The notes below the pieces were generated by a model. That model was given only the letters and a program-made list of their open reading frames with translations, did not search any database and was not told where the DNA came from. From assembly GCF_000384655.1 (NCBI RefSeq), contig NZ_ARQI01000115.1, forward strand, positions 1 through 61,957: DNA of 61,957 bases. Direction: 5' to 3'. Source of the stretch: Brachyspira innocens ATCC 29796. GTDB lineage: Bacteria; Spirochaetota; Brachyspiria; Brachyspirales; Brachyspiraceae. The translations under genes and the position numbers were made by a program. Below are positions 27,593 through 34,254 of the stretch, piece by piece (the stretch's first letter is position 1; every line of letters starts with the position of its first letter).

Positions 27593-28226
27593 TGCATTGC
27601 TTGTTCTTTTATCTGTTTCTTTTCCTGCTTCTTTGATTGGAATATTTATAAAGTTAAATTTTGATAAGATAAACAGAATGCTTCCTAATGCTTTGAGTTA
27701 TTTATTATTTGTGATAATGGTATTTTTTACTGGATATATTGGAAGTATTAATTATAATGTTAATATATATTTTATTATTACAGCTTTTATATTTTCTTTT
27801 GTATGTATAGCATTAGAATTATTTGAAGGTATTATTATTCATTTTATTAAATACAGAGTTTGGATAAGAAATATAGAAGTTCATGAAATAGTAGAAAAAA
27901 AGAATATATTTATTGATATTATAATTATATTTATAGGTGCTTTATGCGAAGAGATAATTTTTAGGCAGGTATTTTTTAATATTTCTTATAATATATTTTC
28001 TGTTAATATTTTTACTCTTATTATACTTTCATCTTTTATATACGCACTTAATCATATATATTTTGGTGCTAATGCTGTATTTCAGAAGTTTATTGCAGGA
28101 TTAATATATTCTTTATTATTTGTTTACTCTTCTTTTAATATAATAGTACCTGCTTTATGCCATTTTTTTCAAAACAGTATTTTATATGTATTATCTTTAA
28201 AAAAATTAAAGAAATATAATACATAA
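27567..28226 (+). CDS. sagE: CPBP (CAAX-type) membrane protease, SagE-like
   Basis: A 219-residue multi-spanning membrane protein (about six hydrophobic segments) of the CPBP / Abi / CAAX prenyl protease family. The catalytic motifs are intact: EEIIFR (E128, E129, R133), LNHIYFG (His) and LCHFFQNSI (His). In streptolysin S clusters SagE of this family is proposed to cleave the leader and/or give immunity. Start at Met 27567 is preferred because GGAGG lies 11 nt upstream; it overlaps the YcaO gene by 26 bp. A Met at 27549 is the alternative. Confidence 0.82.
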   Translation: MNSRIHYLSALLVLLSVSFPASLIGIFIKLNFDKINRMLPNALSYLLFVIMVFFTGYIGSINYNVNIYFIITAFIFSFVCIALELFEGIIIHFIKYRVWIRNIEVHEIVEKKNIFIDIIIIFIGALCEEIIFRQVFFNISYNIFSVNIFTLIILSSFIYALNHIYFGANAVFQKFIAGLIYSLLFVYSSFNIIVPALCHFFQNSILYVLSLKKLKKYNT

Positions 28227-28240
28227 AAAGAGAGGATAAA

Positions 28241-28975
28241 TTGATATTTTTAGAAATGGTGCCGTATATATTAGTATCTTTTATACTAGGTATTTTAATA
28301 AAATTTTTAGAGCATAACAATATAATAAATAATATATGCTTTAATTTGATGAATCATAGTAAATTAGAATATAATGATATGTATGTTTATGTAAGTACTT
28401 ATATATATTGGATTTTTATGTTTGCTTTTGCTTTGCTTATAAGTATTTTGCAAAAACAAAATATTTTATTATATTTATATATAGATAGAAAATACATAAT
28501 TTATATTTTTATTAATATTTTCGCTGTTATTTCTGCTTTTGAAATTATTATGGCAGTATTGAGTTTGATTAATAAAGATATAAGGGCTAATGTTATATTT
28601 AATAATATATTATCAGTACCTTCTGTAGATTTGCTTTACTCTTCAAGGATAAATCCTAAATGGATATTGATAATATTATCAAGTATAATAAAATGCTTAT
28701 TTTTTAACGGAGTAATATATTTGGCTGTAAAGAGTAAATTATCAAATTTATTTTTTACTATTTTCATAGCAGGTATGTTATTTTCATTGGAAGAAATTTT
28801 CAGAGTAACAAGTATTAAACAGGCATTTATATTTACTATAGCCTGCTTAGCAGTTACTTTTGTTAATGGACTTGCATTTGAGTACAGCGGAAGTTTGATA
28901 CCGCCCATATTTGCTAATATAGCTTTTACAATGTATTATTTCGGGCAGTTTGAAAATATGCGTAGGTACTCTTAA
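28241..28975 (+). CDS. Second CPBP-like membrane protein, degenerate active site
   Basis: A 244-residue polytopic membrane protein (about seven hydrophobic segments), starting at TTG behind AGAGGA. Its C-terminal half resembles CPBP proteases (LFSLEEIFRVTSIKQ, then FVNGLAFEYSG and IPPIFANIAFTMYYFG). However, the Glu-Glu...Arg spacing is EExxR, not EExxxR, and both metal-binding His positions are replaced (Asn/Gly and Ala/Asn). It is therefore probably not an active protease. It could be an immunity protein or a SagF-like membrane factor of the toxin cluster. It follows sagE by 14 bp. Confidence 0.6.
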   Translation: MIFLEMVPYILVSFILGILIKFLEHNNIINNICFNLMNHSKLEYNDMYVYVSTYIYWIFMFAFALLISILQKQNILLYLYIDRKYIIYIFINIFAVISAFEIIMAVLSLINKDIRANVIFNNILSVPSVDLLYSSRINPKWILIILSSIIKCLFFNGVIYLAVKSKLSNLFFTIFIAGMLFSLEEIFRVTSIKQAFIFTIACLAVTFVNGLAFEYSGSLIPPIFANIAFTMYYFGQFENMRRYS

Positions 28976-29054
28976 ATCATTGGTATTAATTTCTTTATAT
29001 GAATATTTTTATATAAGGAGTTTAATATAAAAAACATCAAAAGGAGTTGTTGAT

Positions 29055-29189
29055 ATGATTAAATATTCTTCAAAAGTACGCACAACATGTTCTCTAAAAA
29101 GCCAATCTGTTGTATTGACTCCTGGAGGATGTTGCTGCTCTTGTTGTTGTTCTTGTTGTGTTAATGTAACAACTACAACAAACAATTAA
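29055..29189 (+). CDS. sagA: Streptolysin-S-like toxin precursor peptide (SagA-like)
   Basis: A 44-codon gene behind an excellent AAGGAG (29041-29046, 8 nt from ATG). The product has a ~23-residue leader (MIKYSSKVRTTCSLKSQSVV plus LTP), a Gly-Gly hinge, and a core of CCCSCCCSCC (residues 26-35) followed by VNVTTTTNN. This matches the layout of SagA (leader, APGG hinge, CCCCCTTCC-type core, Ser/Thr/Gly tail). The leader segment YSSKV fits the aromatic-x3-beta-branched motif that SagC/D recognise in SagA. It lies within a complete modification and export cluster. Cys/Ser/Thr of the core would become azol(in)es; which residues cannot be read from sequence. Confidence 0.92.
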   Translation: MIKYSSKVRTTCSLKSQSVVLTPGGCCCSCCCSCCVNVTTTTNN

Positions 29190-29220
29190 TTTATTATAAT
29201 AATTGTTATAATAAATTTTT
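29190..29220 (+). terminator. AT-rich hairpin directly after precursor gene
   Basis: TTTATTATAA (29190-29199) pairs perfectly with TTATAATAAA (29206-29215), then TTTTT. It begins at the base after the stop codon and may act as a transcription attenuator or 3' stabiliser of the precursor mRNA. Confidence 0.65.
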
Positions 29221-29223
29221 ATG

Positions 29224-29264
29224 CCTGCTGTATTGATAGTTTTATTATTAATGCAGCGGGTTTT
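29224..29264 (+). terminator. Second terminator between precursor and ABC genes
   Basis: An 11-bp stem, CCTGCTGTATT (29224-29234) with AATGCAGCGGG (29250-29260 including G-U pairs), followed by TTTT. Together with the preceding hairpin it would favour a short abundant precursor transcript, as known for sagA. Confidence 0.75.
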
Positions 29265-29302
29265 ATAATAATTGATAAAATTAAATTTGGTAGCTGCTTA
29301 AT

Positions 29303-29995
29303 ATGGAAAGTTTGATTAGTGCTAGAAATATAGAGAAGAAGTTTAATAAAAATACAATATTAAAAAAAATAGATTTTGATATAAATAAAGGAGAAGTTAC
29401 AGCACTTGTAGGACCAAACGGTTCTGGAAAAACTACACTTATAAATATATTATTAGGTATATTAAAAGCAGACAAGGGCGAATTAAAAATAAATATAGAT
29501 AATTATAAAAAGCATATAGGAGTACAGCTTCAGTCTACACCTTTTTTTGAAGGATATACTGTAAGAGATAATATATTAATGTTTTCAGCTCTTTATGATA
29601 TAAAGATAACAGATGAAGATATAAATAATATGCTTAATAAATATTCTCTTAATGCCAAAACTTTAGCTATTAAACTTTCTGGAGGCGAGCAGAAAAAACT
29701 TGCCATAATGATAGCTACTATGCAAAACCCAGATTTACTTATATTTGATGAGCCTACAGCGAGTTTGGATCCAAGAGAAAGATATAATGTAAAAAATATG
29801 ATAAAAGAGCTTGCTTACAATAATAAAACAATTCTTTTTACTTCTCATGATTTAGAGGAGGTGGAAGATATTGCTGATAGAATAGTATTTTTATATAAAG
29901 GAGAGATATTAGAAAGCGGAAGTAAAGATGAACTTTTAAGTAAATATAATTTTGACAGTTTAGAGAAACTTTATCTGCATATTACTAATTATTAA
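29303..29995 (+). CDS. sagG: ABC transporter ATPase of toxin export (SagG-like)
   Basis: A 230-residue single ATPase domain: Walker A GPNGSGKTT (about residue 37), Q-loop VQLQSTPFFEGYTVRD, signature LSGGEQKK, Walker B LLIFDEPTASLD and H-loop TSHD. It is of the drug/hemolysin exporter (CcmA/DrrA) type that pairs with ABC-2 permeases. Position after the precursor matches SagG in streptolysin S clusters. No strong ribosome site is seen before the ATG (GGTAGC only). It is separated from the permease gene by a 230-bp repeat element. Confidence 0.88.
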   Translation: MESLISARNIEKKFNKNTILKKIDFDINKGEVTALVGPNGSGKTTLINILLGILKADKGELKINIDNYKKHIGVQLQSTPFFEGYTVRDNILMFSALYDIKITDEDINNMLNKYSLNAKTLAIKLSGGEQKKLAIMIATMQNPDLLIFDEPTASLDPRERYNVKNMIKELAYNNKTILFTSHDLEEVEDIADRIVFLYKGEILESGSKDELLSKYNFDSLEKLYLHITNY

Positions 29996-30000
29996 TAGAC

Positions 30001-30230
30001 TTGTTTCAAAACTAAATTAATAGATAATTATACTATTTGAATTTTTAGTATTTTTTATTTTATAAGTAGGGCTTTGCCCCACACCCCACTTCTTTTGGTG
30101 ACCCAAAGAAGCAAAAAGACTGCATGTTTATATACTAAAAAACAAGTTATACAACATTTAAAACGTTATATTTATAGTTTTAAAATTAAATAATTTTTAT
30201 AATTAATATTGTCAAGTACTTTTGAAACAA
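30001..30230. mobile_element. MITE-like element with 11-bp perfect terminal inverted repeats
   Basis: It starts TTGTTTCAAAA (30001-30011) and ends TTTTGAAACAA (30220-30230), a perfect inverted pair 230 bp apart. It contains no coding frame. Inside are a GGGCTTTGCCCC segment and a hairpin around CTTCTTTTGGTGACCCAAAGAAG. A reverse-complement relative, one end included, lies at 38706-38870. No clear target duplication is visible. It interrupts the toxin cluster between the ATPase and permease genes. Confidence 0.6.
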
Positions 30231-30282
30231 CTCTAATATATTTTTTAAATTTATGCTAAATAATAATAAATAAAGAATAACT

Positions 30283-30999
30283 ATGAAAACAATATTTAAA
30301 CTTACAATGAAAAAAGCTATAAGAGATCCTTTTCTTATATTCTGGTCAATATTTTTTCCTTTGGTAATAGTTATATCACTAGGGCTTTTTTTTAATATGG
30401 AAAGCTACACTATTCATATACTCACGGCTATGACATGTGTAAGTGTGCTTGCCTATTCCTTTATGACTACAAGTTTTAATGTATTAAGTCAGAGAAGGAG
30501 AGGGGTTTATAACTTGCTTAAAGTAACACCGCTTCCTTTATACAAATATATTATAAGTTTATCATGTGCTTGGGTGATAATATCTATTATAAGCAGTTTA
30601 TTTGTATTTTTTGTATGTGCTTTATTTTTTAAGATAGAGTTTGATTTTTTATCTGTTTTTTTATTTCTGCCTGTAATAATAATAGCTTCTTTGCTTTATA
30701 TATTTATAAGTTTTTTTGTTTCCAGTCTTGTAAAAAATAATGAAACAGCCAGTATATTGTATAATATTATTTTAATGGCTTCTATGTTTTTAAGCGACGG
30801 GTATTATTCATTATATAATGCTCCTAATATAGTAAAGTTTTTAAGCAAATTAAATATTTTTCAGTATTTTTTGAATGCATTTAGGGGAGCTTTTTATTTT
30901 GATTTTCTTTCATACTTTATTGGTATAGCTGTACTGTTTGTATGCTTAATAATAGCTTTGATTTTAGCTGTTAATACTTTCAGGTATGCTGATAAATAG
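30283..30999 (+). CDS. sagH: ABC-2 type permease of toxin export (SagH/I-like)
   Basis: A 238-residue integral membrane protein with about six transmembrane segments and an N-terminal amphipathic segment (MKKAIRDPFLIFWS), the usual ABC-2 permease opening. The loop SQRRRGVYNLLKVTPLPLYKYI is the typical coupling region between segments 2 and 3. Only one permease gene is present where streptolysin S clusters have two (SagH and SagI), so it would act as a homodimer. It lies 53 bp after the inserted repeat, so its expression may depend on a transcript crossing that element. Confidence 0.82.
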   Translation: MKTIFKLTMKKAIRDPFLIFWSIFFPLVIVISLGLFFNMESYTIHILTAMTCVSVLAYSFMTTSFNVLSQRRRGVYNLLKVTPLPLYKYIISLSCAWVIISIISSLFVFFVCALFFKIEFDFLSVFLFLPVIIIASLLYIFISFFVSSLVKNNETASILYNIILMASMFLSDGYYSLYNAPNIVKFLSKLNIFQYFLNAFRGAFYFDFLSYFIGIAVLFVCLIIALILAVNTFRYADK

Positions 31000-31013
31000 T
31001 TTAAAATGTAGTA

Positions 31014-31042
31014 TTGACAAAAAATCATTTTCTTATTATTAT
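31014..31042 (+). promoter_or_regulatory. Promoter of broken lipoprotein gene
   Basis: TTGACA (31014-31019), 17 nt, then TATTAT (31037-31042), right after the permease stop codon and 30 nt before the lipoprotein ATG. Confidence 0.6.
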
Positions 31043-31072
31043 GAATTTAATAATCTAATTTGGAGGAAGAAA

Positions 31073-31550
31073 ATGTTAAAAAAATTATTAGTATTAACAT
31101 TGTTCGTATCATTTTTGGCAGTAGGCTGTGACAAATTAAAAGAGGCAGCAGGCAATGTTACAGGCGGTATAACAGGAATAAGATAGTACATATGCAGGCA
31201 CTTGGAATGCTGATACTGCTAGTAGTTCAACAGAATTAGGTGGATCTTATTTCACTGTTAAAGATGATGGTTCTATGAGTTTTTATGATAGAGAACTTAA
31301 AAAGACAATTGAATATAAATCTACTTGGATAATAAAAACAGGAAGTACATATACTGCTATATATAATGAGACAGATCCTAATGATGATACTGTAATATTG
31401 GGAAAATATACAGTTGTTATTACTTTTGAAGAAAAAACTGGCACTGATTCAACTACTACTACAACAGTAGCAAATGTAAGTTATAGAGTAGAAATAGAAG
31501 CAGATAAAAAAGATATCACATATAAAGGTGTATTTAATAAAGCTCAGTAA
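31073..31550 (+). pseudogene. Frameshifted small lipoprotein
   Basis: The frame begins with ATG behind TTGGAGGA and encodes MLKKLLVLTLFVSFLAVGC (lipobox AVGC), DKLKEAAGNV and GGITGI, then stops at 31184-31186. Removing one A near 31178-31181 restores a continuous frame: ...GI-DSTYAGTWNADT... through the downstream open frame to 31550. That would give a ~158-aa lipoprotein with a lipocalin-like beta pattern (TYAGTWNAD, GSYFTVKDDGSMSFYD). Promoter, ribosome site and terminator are all intact, so this is a recent mutation, a phase-variable site or a sequencing error. Confidence 0.75.
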
Positions 31551-31572
31551 TTATTTTCTTATATAAATAACT

Positions 31573-31598
31573 ATAAGGGGGCATATGCCTCCTTTTTT
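31573..31598 (+). terminator. Terminator after the lipoprotein gene
   Basis: AGGGGGCA pairs with TGCCTCCT around a TA centre at about 31576-31593, followed by TTTTTT. Confidence 0.75.
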
Positions 31599-31653
31599 GT
31601 ATATTTTTATAATTAAATTCATATTATAAGTAATAAAAATATATATAATAAAT

Positions 31654-31682
31654 TTGCAATAGATACAAATATATAATACAAT
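31654..31682 (+). promoter_or_regulatory. Promoter of hslVU
   Basis: TTGCAA, 17-nt spacer, TACAAT, about 38 nt before the hslV start. Confidence 0.45.
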
Positions 31683-31719
31683 ATAAGATACAATATATTA
31701 ATTGAGAGGAATGAAAAAT

Positions 31720-32250
31720 ATGTTTAAAGGCACTACCATATGTGCAGTATGCAGAAACGGAATTACAGCAATAGCAGGTGACGGTCAGGTTACATTGGGT
31801 GAAACAGTAATGAAGCCTAATGCTGTTAAATTAAGAAAATTATACGGCGGTAAAGTTATATCTGGTTTTGCAGGTTCTACTGCCGATGCATTTACATTAT
31901 TTGAAAAATTTGAAAAAAGGCTTCAGGAGTTTTCCGGAGATCTTACAAGAGCAGCTGTTGAGCTTGCACGCGAATGGAGAACCGATAAAATGCTTAGAAA
32001 TTTGCAGGCACTTATTATAGTGGCCAGCAAAGACAAAATGCTTTTACTTTCAGGCAACGGCGATGTTATAGAAAGTGAGAATAATATACTAGCCATTGGA
32101 AGCGGCGGACAGTATGCTAAGGCTGCTGCTATGGCTCTATGCGAAAATACAGACCTTTCAGCTAAAGAAATAGCTAAAAAGGCACTTGAAATAGCTTCTC
32201 AGATATGTATATACACTAACAGCAATATTTCTTTGGAGGTTATAGAATAA
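31720..32250 (+). CDS. hslV: HslV (ClpQ) peptidase subunit
   Basis: A 176-residue threonine peptidase that forms the proteolytic core of the HslUV ATP-dependent protease. The [11 protein letters not shown] opening gives an N-terminal Thr after processing of a short propeptide (MFKG). [14 protein letters not shown] and [14 protein letters not shown] are family motifs. The start at 31720 is chosen because GAGAGG lies 10 nt upstream and it leaves a normal-length propeptide; Met at 31711 is possible. The start of hslU follows after 3 nt. Confidence 0.93.
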   Translation: MFKGTTICAVCRNGITAIAGDGQVTLGETVMKPNAVKLRKLYGGKVISGFAGSTADAFTLFEKFEKRLQEFSGDLTRAAVELAREWRTDKMLRNLQALIIVASKDKMLLLSGNGDVIESENNILAIGSGGQYAKAAAMALCENTDLSAKEIAKKALEIASQICIYTNSNISLEVIE

Positions 32251-32253
32251 ATT

Positions 32254-33615
32254 ATGTCATTTGATGCGAAATTAGAAAGTGAGCTTACACCTAGAAAGAT
32301 AGTTGAAGCACTAGATCAATATATAATAGGACAAACAGAGGCTAAGCGTTCAGTTGCTATAGCTTTGAGAAATAGATACAGAAGACGTCATCTTCCAGAA
32401 GATTTAAAAGATGAGGTGGCACCAAAAAATATTATCCTAATAGGACCTACTGGGGTAGGAAAGACAGAGATAGCTAGAAGGCTTGCGAAACTGGTTAATG
32501 CTCCTTTTATCAAAGTAGAGGCCACTAAATATACAGAAGTAGGTTATGTTGGACGCGATGTTGAGAGTATGGTTAGAGATTTGGTTAATGTTGCCATATT
32601 TGAGCTTAAAACTGCTATGATGAAAGAGGTTGAAAAAGAAGCTACCGATATAGCTTTGGATAAATTGGCAAAACTGCTTCTTCCTTCTGTAAAAAAAGAA
32701 GAAAATGAAAATGTATCTGAAGAAGAGATGGAAAAAAAGAAAAATGCCAAAGAACAGATAAAAAAACGTATAGCTAACGGCGATTTTGATGAAAGCTATG
32801 TTGAATTAAAGATAACAGGCGGTCAGAATAGAATGTTCGGCATAATTCCGGGTATGGGTTTTGAAGAAAGCGATATGATTCAGTCTATGGTTGGAAGTAT
32901 TATGCCTCAAAATAAAAAGCATAAACGTTTGAGAGTAAAAGAGGCTAAAAAACATCTTATAAATGAGGCTTCAGAATCTCTTATAGATATGGAGAAAATA
33001 ACTTCAGATGCTTTGAGTCTTACTGAAAATATGGGTATAATATTTTTAGATGAAATAGACAAAATAGCAAGCGGAAACAAAACAGACAGTGCTGATGTTG
33101 CCCGTCATGGCGTACAAAGAGATTTGCTTCCTATAGTAGAGGGTACTACTGTTAATACAAGATATGGCCCTATAAAAACAGATCATATATTATTTATAGC
33201 CGCTGGTGCTTTTCATGTTAATAAACCTTCTGATTTGATACCAGAACTTCAGGGAAGATTTCCTATAAGGGTGGAATTAAAGGCTTTATCTAAAGATGAT
33301 TTTAAAGATATATTGGTTAATCCTAAAAATGCTATCACTAAACAGTATCAGGAGCTTTTAAAAACTGAAGGAGTAACTATAGAGTTTGAAGAAGATGCTT
33401 TGGAAGCTATAGCAGATATGGCATACAATATTAATACTAATGTAGAAAATATAGGTGCTAGAAGACTTTATACTATTATGGAAAAAGTTTTTGAGGAAAT
33501 TTCTTTCAGTGCCGATGAACATAAAGGTGAATTTATAAAAATCAATGCCGATAATATAAAAGAAGCTATGAAAGACATTGAAGATAACAGAGATATAAGC
33601 AGATATATATTGTAA
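32254..33615 (+). CDS. hslU: HslU (ClpY) AAA+ ATPase subunit
   Basis: A 453-residue unfoldase that feeds substrates to HslV. Walker A is GPTGVGKTE (about residue 69), Walker B is IIFLDEIDKIAS, and the inserted I-domain is the Lys/Glu-rich segment between about residues 110 and 240. The sensor region GRFPIRVELKAL and the sensor 2 IGARRLYTIMEKV follow. The C-terminus RYIL is the tail that docks into HslV. It is translationally coupled to hslV, with GGAGG inside the end of hslV. Confidence 0.95.
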   Translation: MSFDAKLESELTPRKIVEALDQYIIGQTEAKRSVAIALRNRYRRRHLPEDLKDEVAPKNIILIGPTGVGKTEIARRLAKLVNAPFIKVEATKYTEVGYVGRDVESMVRDLVNVAIFELKTAMMKEVEKEATDIALDKLAKLLLPSVKKEENENVSEEEMEKKKNAKEQIKKRIANGDFDESYVELKITGGQNRMFGIIPGMGFEESDMIQSMVGSIMPQNKKHKRLRVKEAKKHLINEASESLIDMEKITSDALSLTENMGIIFLDEIDKIASGNKTDSADVARHGVQRDLLPIVEGTTVNTRYGPIKTDHILFIAAGAFHVNKPSDLIPELQGRFPIRVELKALSKDDFKDILVNPKNAITKQYQELLKTEGVTIEFEEDALEAIADMAYNINTNVENIGARRLYTIMEKVFEEISFSADEHKGEFIKINADNIKEAMKDIEDNRDISRYIL

Positions 33616-33699
33616 TAGTATCTTACTGTACAGTATAGATTTTTTGGTTTTTTTTTATTAAAATAGATAATGTATAAGAAAAATTAATTGGAGTTTATG

Positions 33700-34158
33700 A
33701 TGGATAATAATAATGAACAACAAGAAACTACCGTATTTATTAAGTGGGTGCCTTTGTATGAAACAAGACACAAATTAATAGATAGCCAGCACAAAGAATT
33801 GGTAAATATAGTTAATGAACTTTATTTAGCAACAGTTGATAACAGTGCAAACACTAATGAAGCTTTTATCAAAGCCATTAAGAAATGTATTGACTATACT
33901 CAGTACCATTTCAAAACAGAAGAAAAAATAATGGACCTTATTAATTATTCGGATGCAGAAAATCATAAAGCTATGCATAAGAGTTTCTATTTGGAAATAG
34001 TTGACCAAATTAGAAAATATGAAGAAGGTCAGCCTTTTGTAGCTAACAAATTTATTAAATTCCTAAAAGATTGGCTTTTAGAGCATATAGGTTTTCAGGA
34101 TAAAAAATTTGTTAATGAAATTAAGGAAGCCTTAAAGAAAAAAGAAGGTCATAATTAA
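33700..34158 (+). CDS. Bacteriohemerythrin
   Basis: A 152-residue hemerythrin-domain protein with a diiron O2-binding four-helix bundle. Iron ligands are visible in order: His in DSQHKELV, His and Glu in HFKTEEKIM, His residues in HKAMH, and His/Asp in LLEHIGFQDKKF. The N-terminal WVPLYETRHKLID is typical. Start at 33700 is chosen for GGAG 6 nt upstream. In an anaerobe exposed to mucosal oxygen it may buffer or deliver O2, which is an inference. It is a single-gene unit. Confidence 0.9.
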   Translation: MDNNNEQQETTVFIKWVPLYETRHKLIDSQHKELVNIVNELYLATVDNSANTNEAFIKAIKKCIDYTQYHFKTEEKIMDLINYSDAENHKAMHKSFYLEIVDQIRKYEEGQPFVANKFIKFLKDWLLEHIGFQDKKFVNEIKEALKKKEGHN

Positions 34159-34254
34159 TATTTAAGTACTCTGTTATATATGATAAATGTTCTAAGTTTA
34201 TATGTTGTTATTTTTTAATATAGAGAGTTGTGTAAAAAATAGGAAATTTTATAA

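Noticed and set aside
29041..29190. Metallothionein-like Cys-rich peptide as an alternative reading of the 44-aa gene
   Set aside because: Metallothioneins use spaced C-x-C pairs with Lys; contiguous Cys/Ser after a TPGG hinge beside YcaO/SagB/SagC genes fits a TOMM precursor far better.
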